From Corbicula japonica (lineage: Eukaryota > Mollusca > Bivalvia > Venerida > Cyrenidae), in NCBI GenBank assembly GCA_038501625.1, contig JAZAYU010000010.1, positions 11,247,604 to 11,311,603 of the forward strand: a stretch of 64,000 nucleotides of DNA, written 5' to 3'. Of the stretch, positions 38,520 to 50,200 are shown piece by piece. The notes below the pieces were generated by a model. It had not been told where the DNA came from. It saw nothing but the letters and a program-made list of their open reading frames with translations, and ran no database searches. The translations under genes were made by a program, and so were the position numbers. Each line of letters starts with the position of its first letter. Position 1 is the stretch's first letter.

Positions 38520-39460
38520 ATTTCACTTTGTCTCAATATACTTAATTTCATGTTTTCTGTTTGTAGCCGTATACCTCCTTCGTAATTTTGCGTTGGATGG
38601 CGGCGTCGGCGTAAGGTTCAAGGGAGGAGCGGTATCCACCGGCACTGGGAATGATGATGGCATGAGATCGATTTTCGTCGGTACTGCTGGTGGTGTCACA
38701 GCCATAGGCGTCACTGGGGCATGCCTGTCTTTCTATTTGGTATAGGTCTTTGCTGAGGAAAGTTTCCTTTTCTTTACTCCAGTCCATTCATCACCAATCA
38801 CCAATGACTGTATTCTGGTGCCTGTACCCCGGCTTCTCTGCCGTCTGCATCGAAGTTGAAGAACGTTTTCTTCTTTTTACTTCAGTCCATTCATCCATCC
38901 ATCGGCAATGACTGTACCCCTGGTGCTGGCGACGTCACAGTTGAAGGCGCGGGAGAAAATGTTGTGAACGTCACTGGTAGCTGGTTCTATGCCGTCTGCA
39001 TCGAAGCTGAAGACTGTTTTCTTCTCTTTATTTTATTCCATTCATCCTCAATCGGTGATGACTGTACCCCATGGTGCTGGCGACGCCACCGTTGTAGGCG
39101 CGGGAGTACATGTTGTGAGCGTCACAACGAAGTCTGCATCGAAGTTGAAGACTGTTTTCTTCTCTTTACTGTACCCATGGTGCTTGCGACGTCACAGTTG
39201 TAGGCGCGGGAGTATATGTTGTGAACATCACTGGTAATAGCTGGTTCTGTGCGGTCTGCATAGAAGCTGGCGTGACAGATGGCGGTACCGCTTATGCTAT
39301 AGACGTCGCAGGCGTTGATGTTGAAGTGGTCGCCATCATATTCTTCCGCAGTTCAGCCCTGATAGCGGCTTACACGCAGCGCAGCGCAGTTTCTTCAAAG
39401 CTGAGATGCAAGCCATCTCTGATGAGCATATTAGTGTTGACACCAGAAAACAACAATATT
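38520..39460 (-). pseudogene. Degenerate Pro/Thr-rich tandem coding relic, possible SGNH-type end
   Basis: On the minus strand, near 39400, NTNMLIRDGLHLSFEE resembles the C-terminal D-G-x-H-L box of SGNH hydrolases as found in some retroelement proteins. It is followed by Pro/Thr/Ser-rich repeats (PVTFTTFSPAPSTVTSPAPG and variants) in a roughly 140-bp DNA tandem repeat at 38900-39260, then MAVTPPAVPTKIDLMPSSF at 38660. Stops interrupt every frame. It may be the upstream part of the transposase-like pseudogene or a separate retroelement relic. Confidence 0.35.
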
Positions 39461-39469
39461 TAAGTGCAG

Positions 39470-41183
39470 TTTAAATATTTTCCTCGACGGAACACAATTT
39501 CATGACATCTTTCTGTCGGTTAACTAGTTAACAGAAAGAACAATTGAAACTTTTCATTAATTAATTCGGCACTCTTGTCCTGCGCTCTTGGCAACTTGGT
39601 GGTATCTTTACCTTCTAATAGAACATGCAGCATGCTTTATTTTATTAAAATTCAATAAGTGAAATAAAATTTGAAAATCACGGTTCCTACATATACATTT
39701 AGATCTACTTCAAAAAGAGTTAACACGTCATTTCAGCTTTGTTTCTGTTTTTACTTGTTTAAATCAAGCCTCAGTCTCTGTGTGTCTGTGAAAAACATAT
39801 CGGGTGTCCGGAATACGTATGCCCCTGTCAAAAAATTACGTGTTGATTACCGCAAATAGAATTAATTTAAAAGAATGAAAGTAGCCACTACAAATCTTAT
39901 AAGATTAAAATTTTTATCACATATTAATATGTATTAAAATAGATGAAAAGGGAACTTTTAAAGCCACCGAACAGGACAAATATGAAAGTATTGCAAGGCT
40001 AGGCAAGTTCTTCCAACTTATAACATATAGCTTTATTACTTTTTTTTTTAAATTTATTTTCGGATATGATTAGGCCCTAAATACCGACGGACGGCGATTA
40101 ACAAACCAAATGCTACATACCGTCTTCTCCCATAAATCCTATTATATGGAGAAACTTCATCCTCGCGGTACCAATCACAGTCTTAATCGACCGAAGAGCT
40201 GCATTTATGCCTGCTGCAATCATGTTGCAACGAACGATCATTTTGCTTTACAATGTTGTAAGCTTCTTATGTTTTATATGATTGTGTGTTTTTGCTTACA
40301 ACATTTTCGAGTTAATGGGTGAGTTTGAGTTATTTCATCCAGACAACTTGTACTTGTTTGTTCATATGAAGGGAGGTTGGGGCAATTGTGTATTATTATT
40401 TATTCTTATAATAAAAAAATAATATTGTAAAAATACTCACTTTTCTTCTCTCCTTTTTTGGCTGCTTGGACAGGCTGTGTTTTCTGGGTGTGTTGATTCC
40501 TGATATGCATATTTCACTATTTTTGTTTTATTTGTTATTTTCTTTCCGGTGGTTTAACTTGTTTATAAACAAAGTCAGACAAAAGGGCGAAAGAAAAAAA
40601 CACAAAACAAACGTGCAATCTCTGTCTGGCGTAATTATTAAATAATGAAATGTCAGTGAATATGGTGTGTGCATTTCTCGTTAAAATCGTTTTCTTGTTT
40701 GCGGCATTCTCAAATGAATTGGCTCAACAACCGGGTGAGTCTATCCTTTCTTCGTAACACAACCCAATACCAAAACCAAAGATGGAAAACAACCAGAAAG
40801 AGTCTGACTGGCGTCTGCAAATCTTGTAAAAATTCAGGATGAGCAGTCAGTTTCTAGCAAAAGTTTCGTTTGTAAATAAGGTCAATAAATTCCTATTAAT
40901 TAATAGTAGGAAACAAAAGTAACATGTTGATATGTCATTAAAATGCATGCATTTTAATCGTTTATTGGACCAATATTCGGACAGGCTCTTTCGGATAGCG
41001 ATAGGAAAGGACAGGCTGCTCTTACAATCACTTGTTTTAATTCTTACACAATTGAACCGTATTTTTTTTATCTTGAACAGAAAGCGTGCCGGCAACTCGA
41101 TTTTTCTTTCTCACATTTATTCTGTTGCAGACATTAAACATTTCAAAGTATTTTGCTTCTTGAAATTTTGATTGTGCTTTTAG
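39470..41183. other. Region upstream of tepsin exon 2
   Basis: The first tepsin coding exon should lie somewhere 5' of 41184 but was not recognised. An orphan ATG exon with a hydrophobic leader and a gtgagt donor (40662-40734) is in the wrong phase for it. Nothing else was seen. Confidence 0.4.
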
Positions 41184-41256
41184 ATCAGTGTTCTTATGAA
41201 GGCCTCATCAGATGATGACAAACCAATACCAGGCTATCTGTATGAAGAGATTTCAA
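41184..41256 (+). CDS. TEPSIN: Tepsin exon 2
   Basis: Acceptor ttgtgcttttag; donor TTTCAA|gtatcc; phase 0 in, phase 1 out. Encodes ISVLMKASSDDDKPIPGYLY then EEIS, the first conserved ENTH block. Confidence 0.9.
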
Positions 41257-44200
41257 GTATCCTTTCAGCCTTACATACTGTTATACTCCAACAGAGAATA
41301 GCATTTAAACTAAATATATATTCAATGATAAATGAGGTCCTCAAATTTTCTGCTGTGAGTTTTAGCTTGACAATTTCAAGTAATAAGGAGAAAAAAAAAT
41401 CGTAATGGAAACAAACGTTTATGGATAAAAAAAAACTAAAAAAATTCTACCAGTACAGTACTGAGAGATGGAAAAATAATATGGTTTTGTATGTAGTTTA
41501 TTTATTGCAGAATGCAGAAAATTGTCCCTTAACTCTGTTCAGAAATCAGCAAAGAGTCTGATGAGAACTGTGAAACATTGGTGGATTTTCTCAATGACAG
41601 ACTCAGTAAAGACTCCAGTCATGTTAAACTAAAGGTAATGCAGACTGAGTAAAGATGTATGTCAAAGTAAACTCCAGGTAATATATACAGTCTTAGTAAA
41701 TACTCCACTCATGTTTAACTGGAGATAACAAAGACAAAATAAAGACAACACCAGGGCACATAGGATATAGGCTGTTTCCAGTTAAAGGTTAAAGATGCAT
41801 TCTCTTCCCTTTTTGGAAGATATGAATGAGAACTGAAATAATCATTAATTGATAAACAACATTGTCCTACAGTAAGAAGAACTGCTATGTCTTTAAGTAT
41901 TGTGCAACATTTGTGGGAATAAACAGGTATTAAATTACCGGTATATTTGTCAGGCTTTTGTTTTTCTTACCAGCAGTTGTTCATAGGTTTGCATGATTAC
42001 TGCAGGTACTAAAGTTGATGAAGTATGTGGTAGAAAATGGTCATCCAAACTTCAGACTGGCTTTGCTGAAAAAATCAACTGGGATAAGGGAGGCTACAAG
42101 TATGTATGACAATGTATTACATAATAGATCTGTTGAAAATTAGAGGTCATTTGACCCCTATCCAGAATTTATTTTTAGATCATTTACATTATCTTCCTGT
42201 ATAAAATGAATCCACTCCATATATGTGGGGTTTTTCACATGTGTGTCTACACTGTTGGCCCATGCCATAAAAGTCATACCTATGGAGTAAAGGGTTAGAG
42301 TTGAAACACATCTCAAAGAGTTTTATTTTTAAGCCATATCTGTGTTTTTTATTACAAAATTGGCTATACCTTATCACAAAGTTAACTATACATATGCCTG
42401 TTGTTAGAGCACAGCGGTCCTCCAGACCCCCTGCATGGCAATGTACCATATGTGATGGTTAGAAAGATGGCCGAAAGTGTGTCGGAGATCCTCTTCAATA
42501 CTGATACAGCTACAGTCCAATCAGATCAACAGAAACCATCAGTGAGCACATGTAAGTAGATACAGTAAATGAACCCTCTTTCATCTGCCCCTGCCAAGTA
42601 CAAAATGCATCACCAAAAATACCCCCACCCATACAAACCATACTTAAGCAGTACATTCCAGGTGGATTTTTTAAATTGTAAGGTTCCGCGATTCCGCCAT
42701 GGATGATATTCAGTTTGGGAGAAAATCACTGAACATACCTTTTAGAGATCACTGTGAGGATCCTTTATCAAAATCTGCAATTCCACTATAAATGGTATTC
42801 AGTTTGGGGGAAAGATCACAATGGACAAGCTTTCAGAGGTCTCTATAATTCCAGCAGAACTTTTTACTTTGTTCACTAATGCAAGCTGACACAATTCTTC
42901 AGGGGAGTAACGAATTTGATCCTTGCGATGCAACGGTGACACTCTTCATCACAAACAGCTGAATGTTGCCTATAAATTTGCCATTTGTCGCAGAGTTCAC
43001 GGCATCGTTAGTTAAGACTGGCGCATGCGCAGTGCGCCAGTCTTAACTAACGATGCCGTGAACTCTGCGACGCGCAGTCCTGAACTTCGGGTGTATCATT
43101 GCAACCACGAGAGCGTATCAAGTAAGTGGTCACCGCGAGAGCAGGCCGAAATGTTCTACACAAGTGTGAAGCACAATGCAGCACACCATTCCACGAATCT
43201 TGAGCGATTCATAGTCAGTTTCCGTGTAATTTTGGAGCATCCATGCCAAAAATTCCATCGAACAAATGTAGATTGAAATCATGACCAGCTACGGTAGTGA
43301 ACAAGCAACTGAATATGCTTGAGTAGTTTAGTTGCGCCTGAAAGATTTCGTAGTTGTGTGGCATAAAAAGTAGTGCACTTTAAGAAAATACAAATATTTC
43401 GAGAAGGAATGCGAACTTTGAAAGATAATGCTACAAATAAAAACAAGTAAACAATTTTATGTTGTTGTTCGAACAACTTTTAAAGGATATTAGAAGAACG
43501 ATTAAAAACAAATCATTCACGTGACAAGCGGGAGATAACGTGGGTTGCCATTTTGGTTAGGATGGATTAGTTGTGGATCGAGATTTTGCTCAGCATTAAG
43601 GACCGGGTCGAGCTATCATAACGGTTGTTGCGCCCGACAACCGTTAACAAGCTTTGATTTATTTCCAACAAGCGTTAAATTCGCCGACATCCGTTTATTC
43701 AAAATCGACATGTCATAATTTTCTGTTTCTTGCATTGTAAACACAGGTCGCTTTTCAATACACACCTCATTCAAGGTTAAGCAATGGGCGATTTGACCAA
43801 TCACAATCGATTTCTTTACTATCAGCTGGATAACTCCGCCTCTCCACGTGGTAGAATTCGCAAGTATGTCGGTGTCGTTTAATCGTATTTTGGCTCTGCC
43901 GATGTTGATATTCTCAATTAAAAGCGTGTGTTTGACATAATGTTCAATGATTTTAACGAGATGCGATCATGAGTAATAATTTGGTTATTCTTTGTTCTGT
44001 GATTAGAAGACAAACACTTCGAAAATTGTACTGTATACATGTATGAAAATAATTGCAGGCCGCAAAAATCCCTGCCCTGGTAGGGAGAATTTTGTAGGCT
44101 TGTTTATCAGATAAACTAACTATCACTCATGCAAAGGACGCTGTACCTGTGCTAAATAAAGCTGAAGTAAACAAACACCAGAGCAGACGATAACATTTAA

Positions 44201-47200
44201 TCACCAGGCTATGCATTGTAAAGCTTTATAAATTCTGAATTTCTGCTAACAATTCTTTCAAAGGTAAATTCCTATTTATGTTTTCATTCCAGTCTAATAA
44301 GGCCAAGTCAATCATATATTTGTATGTAGTTAAACTAAATGAAATTTCAACAGCCGTGCCACTTTACAGCAAGAAGTAGGAACATTTTATCGTTCTCATT
44401 TGTTTTAGACCATTGATCCATTGTTTTGCACAATCTATGTCTTATTATAATCCTCATTTACAAAATGAGCTCTGATGCTGGTGATACTAGGTCAGTTGGA
44501 CATTTCCCAGTGATAATTGCAAGAATAATAATGGGGTGATGATAGCTTATCTTAAAAGTCGGTGTGGCATTTCATTCATGCAGAATTTGGTTGTAAATTT
44601 GGAGGGAAATTTGCATGGATTTTAAAAAAAATATATTGTTCCAATGACTGCTAAAAGCAGTATGAAATAAACATGATATAATGATAATAATAATGTTTAT
44701 AGTATAATAAACAGAGATGAAAAGTGACATAATTTAATAACAATACACACATTTGTCATTCATTATGAAATGGATTAAGTTGTTTCGTTAATACTAAGCA
44801 ACATTTTAAAGGGAATATTAGAATAAACAAATAATCTGCAACAGGTATGTGGGTTTACATTTTAACTGTATTATTACTGATCAGCTTCCCATAGCCAAAC
44901 AGTTGCCTAGAGTAGTATTTCAAGCTACACTGCCACGTGTATTTGTTTACTATCAGCAGTTCATGAAACCATAAACTCCTCCCCGGCATTTTCACATTTT
45001 TGACAGTTAACAGATTTTTTTCTCACAAATTTCAATTAAATGCATTTTTTTTCGTGAAATTTTCTGTGCCATTTCATTTGAAATGTTGCAAAGAAGTTAT
45101 ACAAAAGTTTTCTAGAGAAAATACTTCTTGGTTATTGAGCTATTTGAAAAAAATGGCTCTTAGATGTGAAGCATGTCAAAAATACCATGAAAACCTGCTC
45201 CAGCGCCATCTAGTGGCTTTAATAGTCAAGTTGGAGGTTTAACAATTCAACATTAAATTAATTGTTAATGATATCCATGGAAGGTCCTTGTTATGTCATT
45301 GTCTTAACGGTTTATCCATGGTAAGGGTTCGAGGCCCAATATGAATAACGCTTTGATAGATTACTACAGTTTAATCTACATGATATAAGTGCTACGAGAG
45401 TATTTAATACAATGCATCTAAAACAATGAGGCATGCTTATTATATAGGGCAGTGACAGCAACTCTTGTACTAAGAGTGTTCCTGAAGCTGCATTGTTATG
45501 TCCCTTGGTATGATACACAACAGTCCTGATGTACTGAAGTTTGATAATAATAAGGCAGTCAGTTTTTGGGCCCAAGAAAAAAGAGGCGTCTGAAAGTTTA
45601 ATCCTAATCCTATCAATTGTAATGAAACACTGAGTTTGAGATATCTTGGACAATGAAGGTGAAAAACTAACTATACATAGTGTATATAGTCGACATTGTA
45701 ACTTAATGAGATCAGATCAGTTCATGTAATTAAAACACATGTTGACATACTGTTTACACATTGTTTCACATTAGTTATGTTTTTTAACTTTGTAATTGTA
45801 CCTTTTTTGACGCTAAAGAGATTAAAAAAAACCATCTATGTACTATATACAGTTGTTGCAGTAAACTTTGAAATATAAAACTGTATAAAATGATAGTTAA
45901 AAAATAAAGTTTCGCGAGCTAAAATCACGAACAGTCCAGCGACAACCCTTCCAAAAACCCTGGGGAGGCCGTAAGTAAGTTGGCGAATATTTTTGTTAAT
46001 GCATTGTTGCGATTGACGTAAAGATTGTAACTGTTTCAGTCTCTTAAGGTACGCACGCCTTGTGCATTTCATTGTTGACCCTACTCAGTTGTGGCGGAGC
46101 CTGATCATCGTTATTCTAGCAAAATTTAAGCACTAATCATACACTCCTGCATCAAAAAGACCCCCAACCTAAAAGTGGAAAACCTAATTTCCTTGCATCA
46201 AAATACAAGTACCTGCATCTATTGAAATCCCTGAATATACTGAATTATTTGCTAATGTTGATGATAGTAACTGTCACAAAGTTTAACAAAAAAAAACCCA
46301 CATAGTTTCATATGTTTAAAGTAATGATATCTGTGCAGGGCAAGTTCGATTCAACCAGCGCGCCAGTCTTTCAATGCTCTCAGTGCTTTGATTTATACCA
46401 GTATTTGCTTCATCATACTTTTAGTATATACATCTTTTGAGAACAGGGTTTTGATGTAGCCAGTGCCTTTATTAAAATACAGTTGAACATGTCTTAGCAA
46501 CCACCTGTATTCAGCAACCAACTATCTTAAACAGCCAGTTTGAACATGTTCTAAACTGACATTTTGTTCTAATTTTTACATGTTTTAAACAGCCACATAT
46601 GTTAAGCAGCCACTTTTTAGCTCGACTATTCAAAGAATAGGGGAGCTATCCTACCCGCCCTGGTGTCGGCGTCTGTTAAACAAAAAATGCACTTTGGTCC
46701 ATAACTTGAAAACTACTTATTATATCAACTTGAAACTTGGAATATATATTCACCATCAAATTCTTCATTATTACCAACAACAACCATAACTCTGCTACAA
46801 ATATTTTTCAAGTTATGCCCCTTTTTCACTTAAATTTTGCATTAAGGAAATATGCACTTTGGTCCATAACTTATAAACTACTTGAGATATCAACTTGAAA
46901 CTTGGAATATATATTCACCATCAAATTCTACATCATTACTAACAAGACCCATAACTCTGCTATCAATATATTTCAAGTTATGCCCCTTTTTTCTTATATT
47001 TTGTGTTAAGCGAAATATGCATTTTGCCCATAACTTTAAAGCTACTCGAGATATTGCCTTGAAACTTGAAATATATTTCACCATCAAAATCTACATCATA
47101 ACCAGCAAGACCCATAACCCTGCTTCCAATATTTGTAAAATTATGCCCCTTTTTCACTTAAATTTTGCGTTGAGCAAAATATACACTTGGCCCTCAACTT

Positions 47201-50200
47201 TAAAACTACTTGAGCTATCACCTTGAAACCTGGAAACTATATTCACCATCAAAATCTAGGTCATTATCAACAACACCCATAACTCTGCTACCAATATTTT
47301 TCAAGTTATGCCCCTTTTTCACTTATGCAATTGTCCCATAATTTCGAAACAACAGGAGACATTACTTTATAACTTGGAATATATGTTTGCCATCACTTTC
47401 TAAATCATTATCAACAAGATCCATAACTCTGTTGGAAATATTTCTGTAAGTTATGCCCCTTTTGCATTTAGTTTTTACCTCGACTTTTCGATATTTCATT
47501 GAAACTTTGAATATTTTTTCACCATCAAAATCTACATCATTACCAACAAGAACCATAACTGTAATACAATTACTCTACAGGTTATGCCCCTTTTTCCACT
47601 GTTCCTTTTTTCACTTATATTTTCACTTAAGTGCACTTCATCAATAACTTTGCAAAAACTTAAGGCATCATCTTCAGACTTTCATTACATTTTCATTTCA
47701 GTTCTTTTTCTGTAACATTACTGAAGTGATTGATATTGAACTAAAAGTTCAAATAAAATAATACTCTAATAAAAAACTACTAACAAGTTTTCTTACAAAT
47801 CCAGAAATATTTCATAGTTATTCCCCTATTCAGTTTAATATTTGTGGTACATTAAGGAATTATTTCTGTTATTTGAAATGAATTTCTCCCTTACCATTCA
47901 CTTGTTAATATTTTTCCTGATTGCACATGGATGTATGGCCATAGTTGTTATTGTTTTAATCTTCAAATTGCATTTGTTTCAAATGATTCGAATAGTCGAG
48001 CACGCTGTCTCCTCTGACAGCTCTTGTTGTCACAGGTTTGACTTGATTGCAATTGACAGGGGGATTCCAATTGACAGAATCATATCCATTTGTGTTATTT
48101 TGAAAGAAAACAAGAGGTGACACAGTCCAGATGTCAGTGTTCTCAAAAAGTCTGTTTATTTGCATCAGATTTGAATGCAATTAATCCTCAAGGTTTTCAT
48201 TTTATTTTTCAGTGGGTCTAGGATCAAATGCAAAGTTGGACTCCAGCAGAGCCAGTAAAATGGAGGGCTTTGGTAATACCAGTACTGTTCAGAACAGTAA
48301 GTTCAATTGCTTTTCCTAACTGTAATTAAAGCAAAGTCTGACCCTGATATTCAGTAAACAGGCCCCAATATCACGAAAAATCTCATGCTCAAAACTAACT
48401 ATCAGTAAGTCTTGCAAAGAATACATGTTTGAGTTCAAACTTGGATTGCACAGCCAGCACATCCATGTCATCTGATTAGGATCTACTCTTTTCCCACTTT
48501 TATTTATTAGGATATTGCTGACCAAGAAGCAGCCAGTGTAGATCCTTATCAGAATGCATGGATGTGCTGGCTGATCTGGATCTTTATTTGCACATATGTG
48601 ATATTGGGGCCAGACAGAAAATATACCTACAAATGACATACATATAGAAAACATTCATTAACTTGAACATTTGACATTTACTCACCATATGTATTGATGA
48701 TAAACAATTTAAGATCAAAGGCAATGACAAAATAACTATCCTTATGAAATTAAACTTTTGTTTACAGTATGAAAGTGGGAAGAATTTGATCGGCATAAAC
48801 CAGAAATAGCAGTTACGCCTCTGAATAATTGACAGTTTCTTGCAGAGAACTTCTTATATAACAGAGAATTGATGCCGGTTTCAAATTAATGTCATAGGTC
48901 CTTTTTCATGCTATTTGACAAAAAAGCAAAGAATTTAATGGTAATTTGAAGTTAAGACACTTTTAATTAAATATGGTTGAATTGTATCAAATTGATTTGA
49001 ACATTAAATCTTCTTGGGAAATTGGTATATGACATTTTTTGTTTTTAATGTGAATTTGAATAAATTAGTTGTTAGGAAATAAATTACTTCACTATTATTG
49101 GAAACATGTAGCAGATGCAGTAAATGTCTATGCAGTAAGAACCAGAATTTTAAAGAATAAGTAGGGTAACCACTCTTGAATTTCGTTGATTTTCACTGCA
49201 CATGTCTGGTTAACCCTTTCGTCTATATATAATCGCATTTTGCCATCTGATCAGGATCTGCACTGGTCGCATTTTGGTCAGAAATAACCTAACGAATCAA
49301 AAAGCGAACAATTTAGATCCTGATCAGAGGGCAGGGATATCCTGGCTGACCTGGATCTAAACTGTTCGCCCATGCAATAAAGGTGTTAAGATGTTAACCC
49401 TTTCCTCCTTAGACACACCTTTATTGCGTGGGCAAACAATGTAGATTAAATTAATCAGTTAAAATTGTTGTTAGGCTTATGTATCAGAGAAAGCATGCTA
49501 CTCGGCCATTATGATCTGAAAAGTCTCGGCAGAGCCTTGCCTTTCCTATGACCATATCGACCTTGTCCAATATCACCTGTTATCAAAAGACAGTAACCTG
49601 ATATTCTTTATATATCCTTCACTCCAGGGATACATTTGATATTCCATCCAGTGTGTTCATCTGTGCAATCAGGATCTACACTGTTTGCTTATTGGTCAGA
49701 AATAAACGTATGAATAAACACACAGACAGTCTTCACACCACAAGCACACAGGCTTCACACCACTAACTGATGTTATTATTCTAATAATTGACTTCTATGT
49801 TATAGAATCACTTGGAGAGAACATCAAGGAGGGCTTGATGGGCTTTGTTGAACGTTTAGGGGAGACAACTACTGACCATCAGAGAGAACTCTTATCTACC
49901 CTGGATGGAAGTAAAGGCTACACACCACCAAAAGACACTCGGTCTTCCGATGTGTTCACTGATCATTCGGATATGAACCAGAAAACTCCTGCTCCAGCAA
50001 TAGAGAAAAGACAAGGTATAAACAGTGAAACCTTTCCTCCGTATATACGCATTTTTACGCATGTGTGAATAGTGTAGATCCAGATTAGCCAGCACATCCG
50101 TTCCGTCTGATCATTATCTGCACTAGTCACATTTTGGTCAGAAACAACCTAACAAATCAAAGTGAGTAGTGCAGATCCTGATCAGATGGCACTGATGTGC

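Larger units (their letters stand above)
42552..48212 (+). other. Tepsin intron 5 (5.7 kb)
   Basis: Holds a perfect palindrome (42988), a CpG-richer stretch (42880-43900) and a composite tandem element (46619-48038). 43900-46618 shows no repeat or coding sequence that I recognise. Confidence 0.6.

Noticed and set aside
40662..40734. ATG exon with hydrophobic leader (MVCAFLVKIVFLFAAFSNEL) and a gtgagt donor
   Set aside because: It looks like a signal-peptide first exon, but its phase does not fit tepsin exon 2 (immediate stop), tepsin is cytosolic, and no partner exon was found downstream.
43025..43276. 83-codon plus-strand ORF beginning in the 38-bp palindrome
   Set aside because: No recognisable domain, starts inside an inverted repeat, and lies within a tepsin intron.
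46882..47647. Several ORFs of 64-114 codons on both strands
   Set aside because: They repeat with the roughly 165-bp core unit of a composite element and have no independent support.
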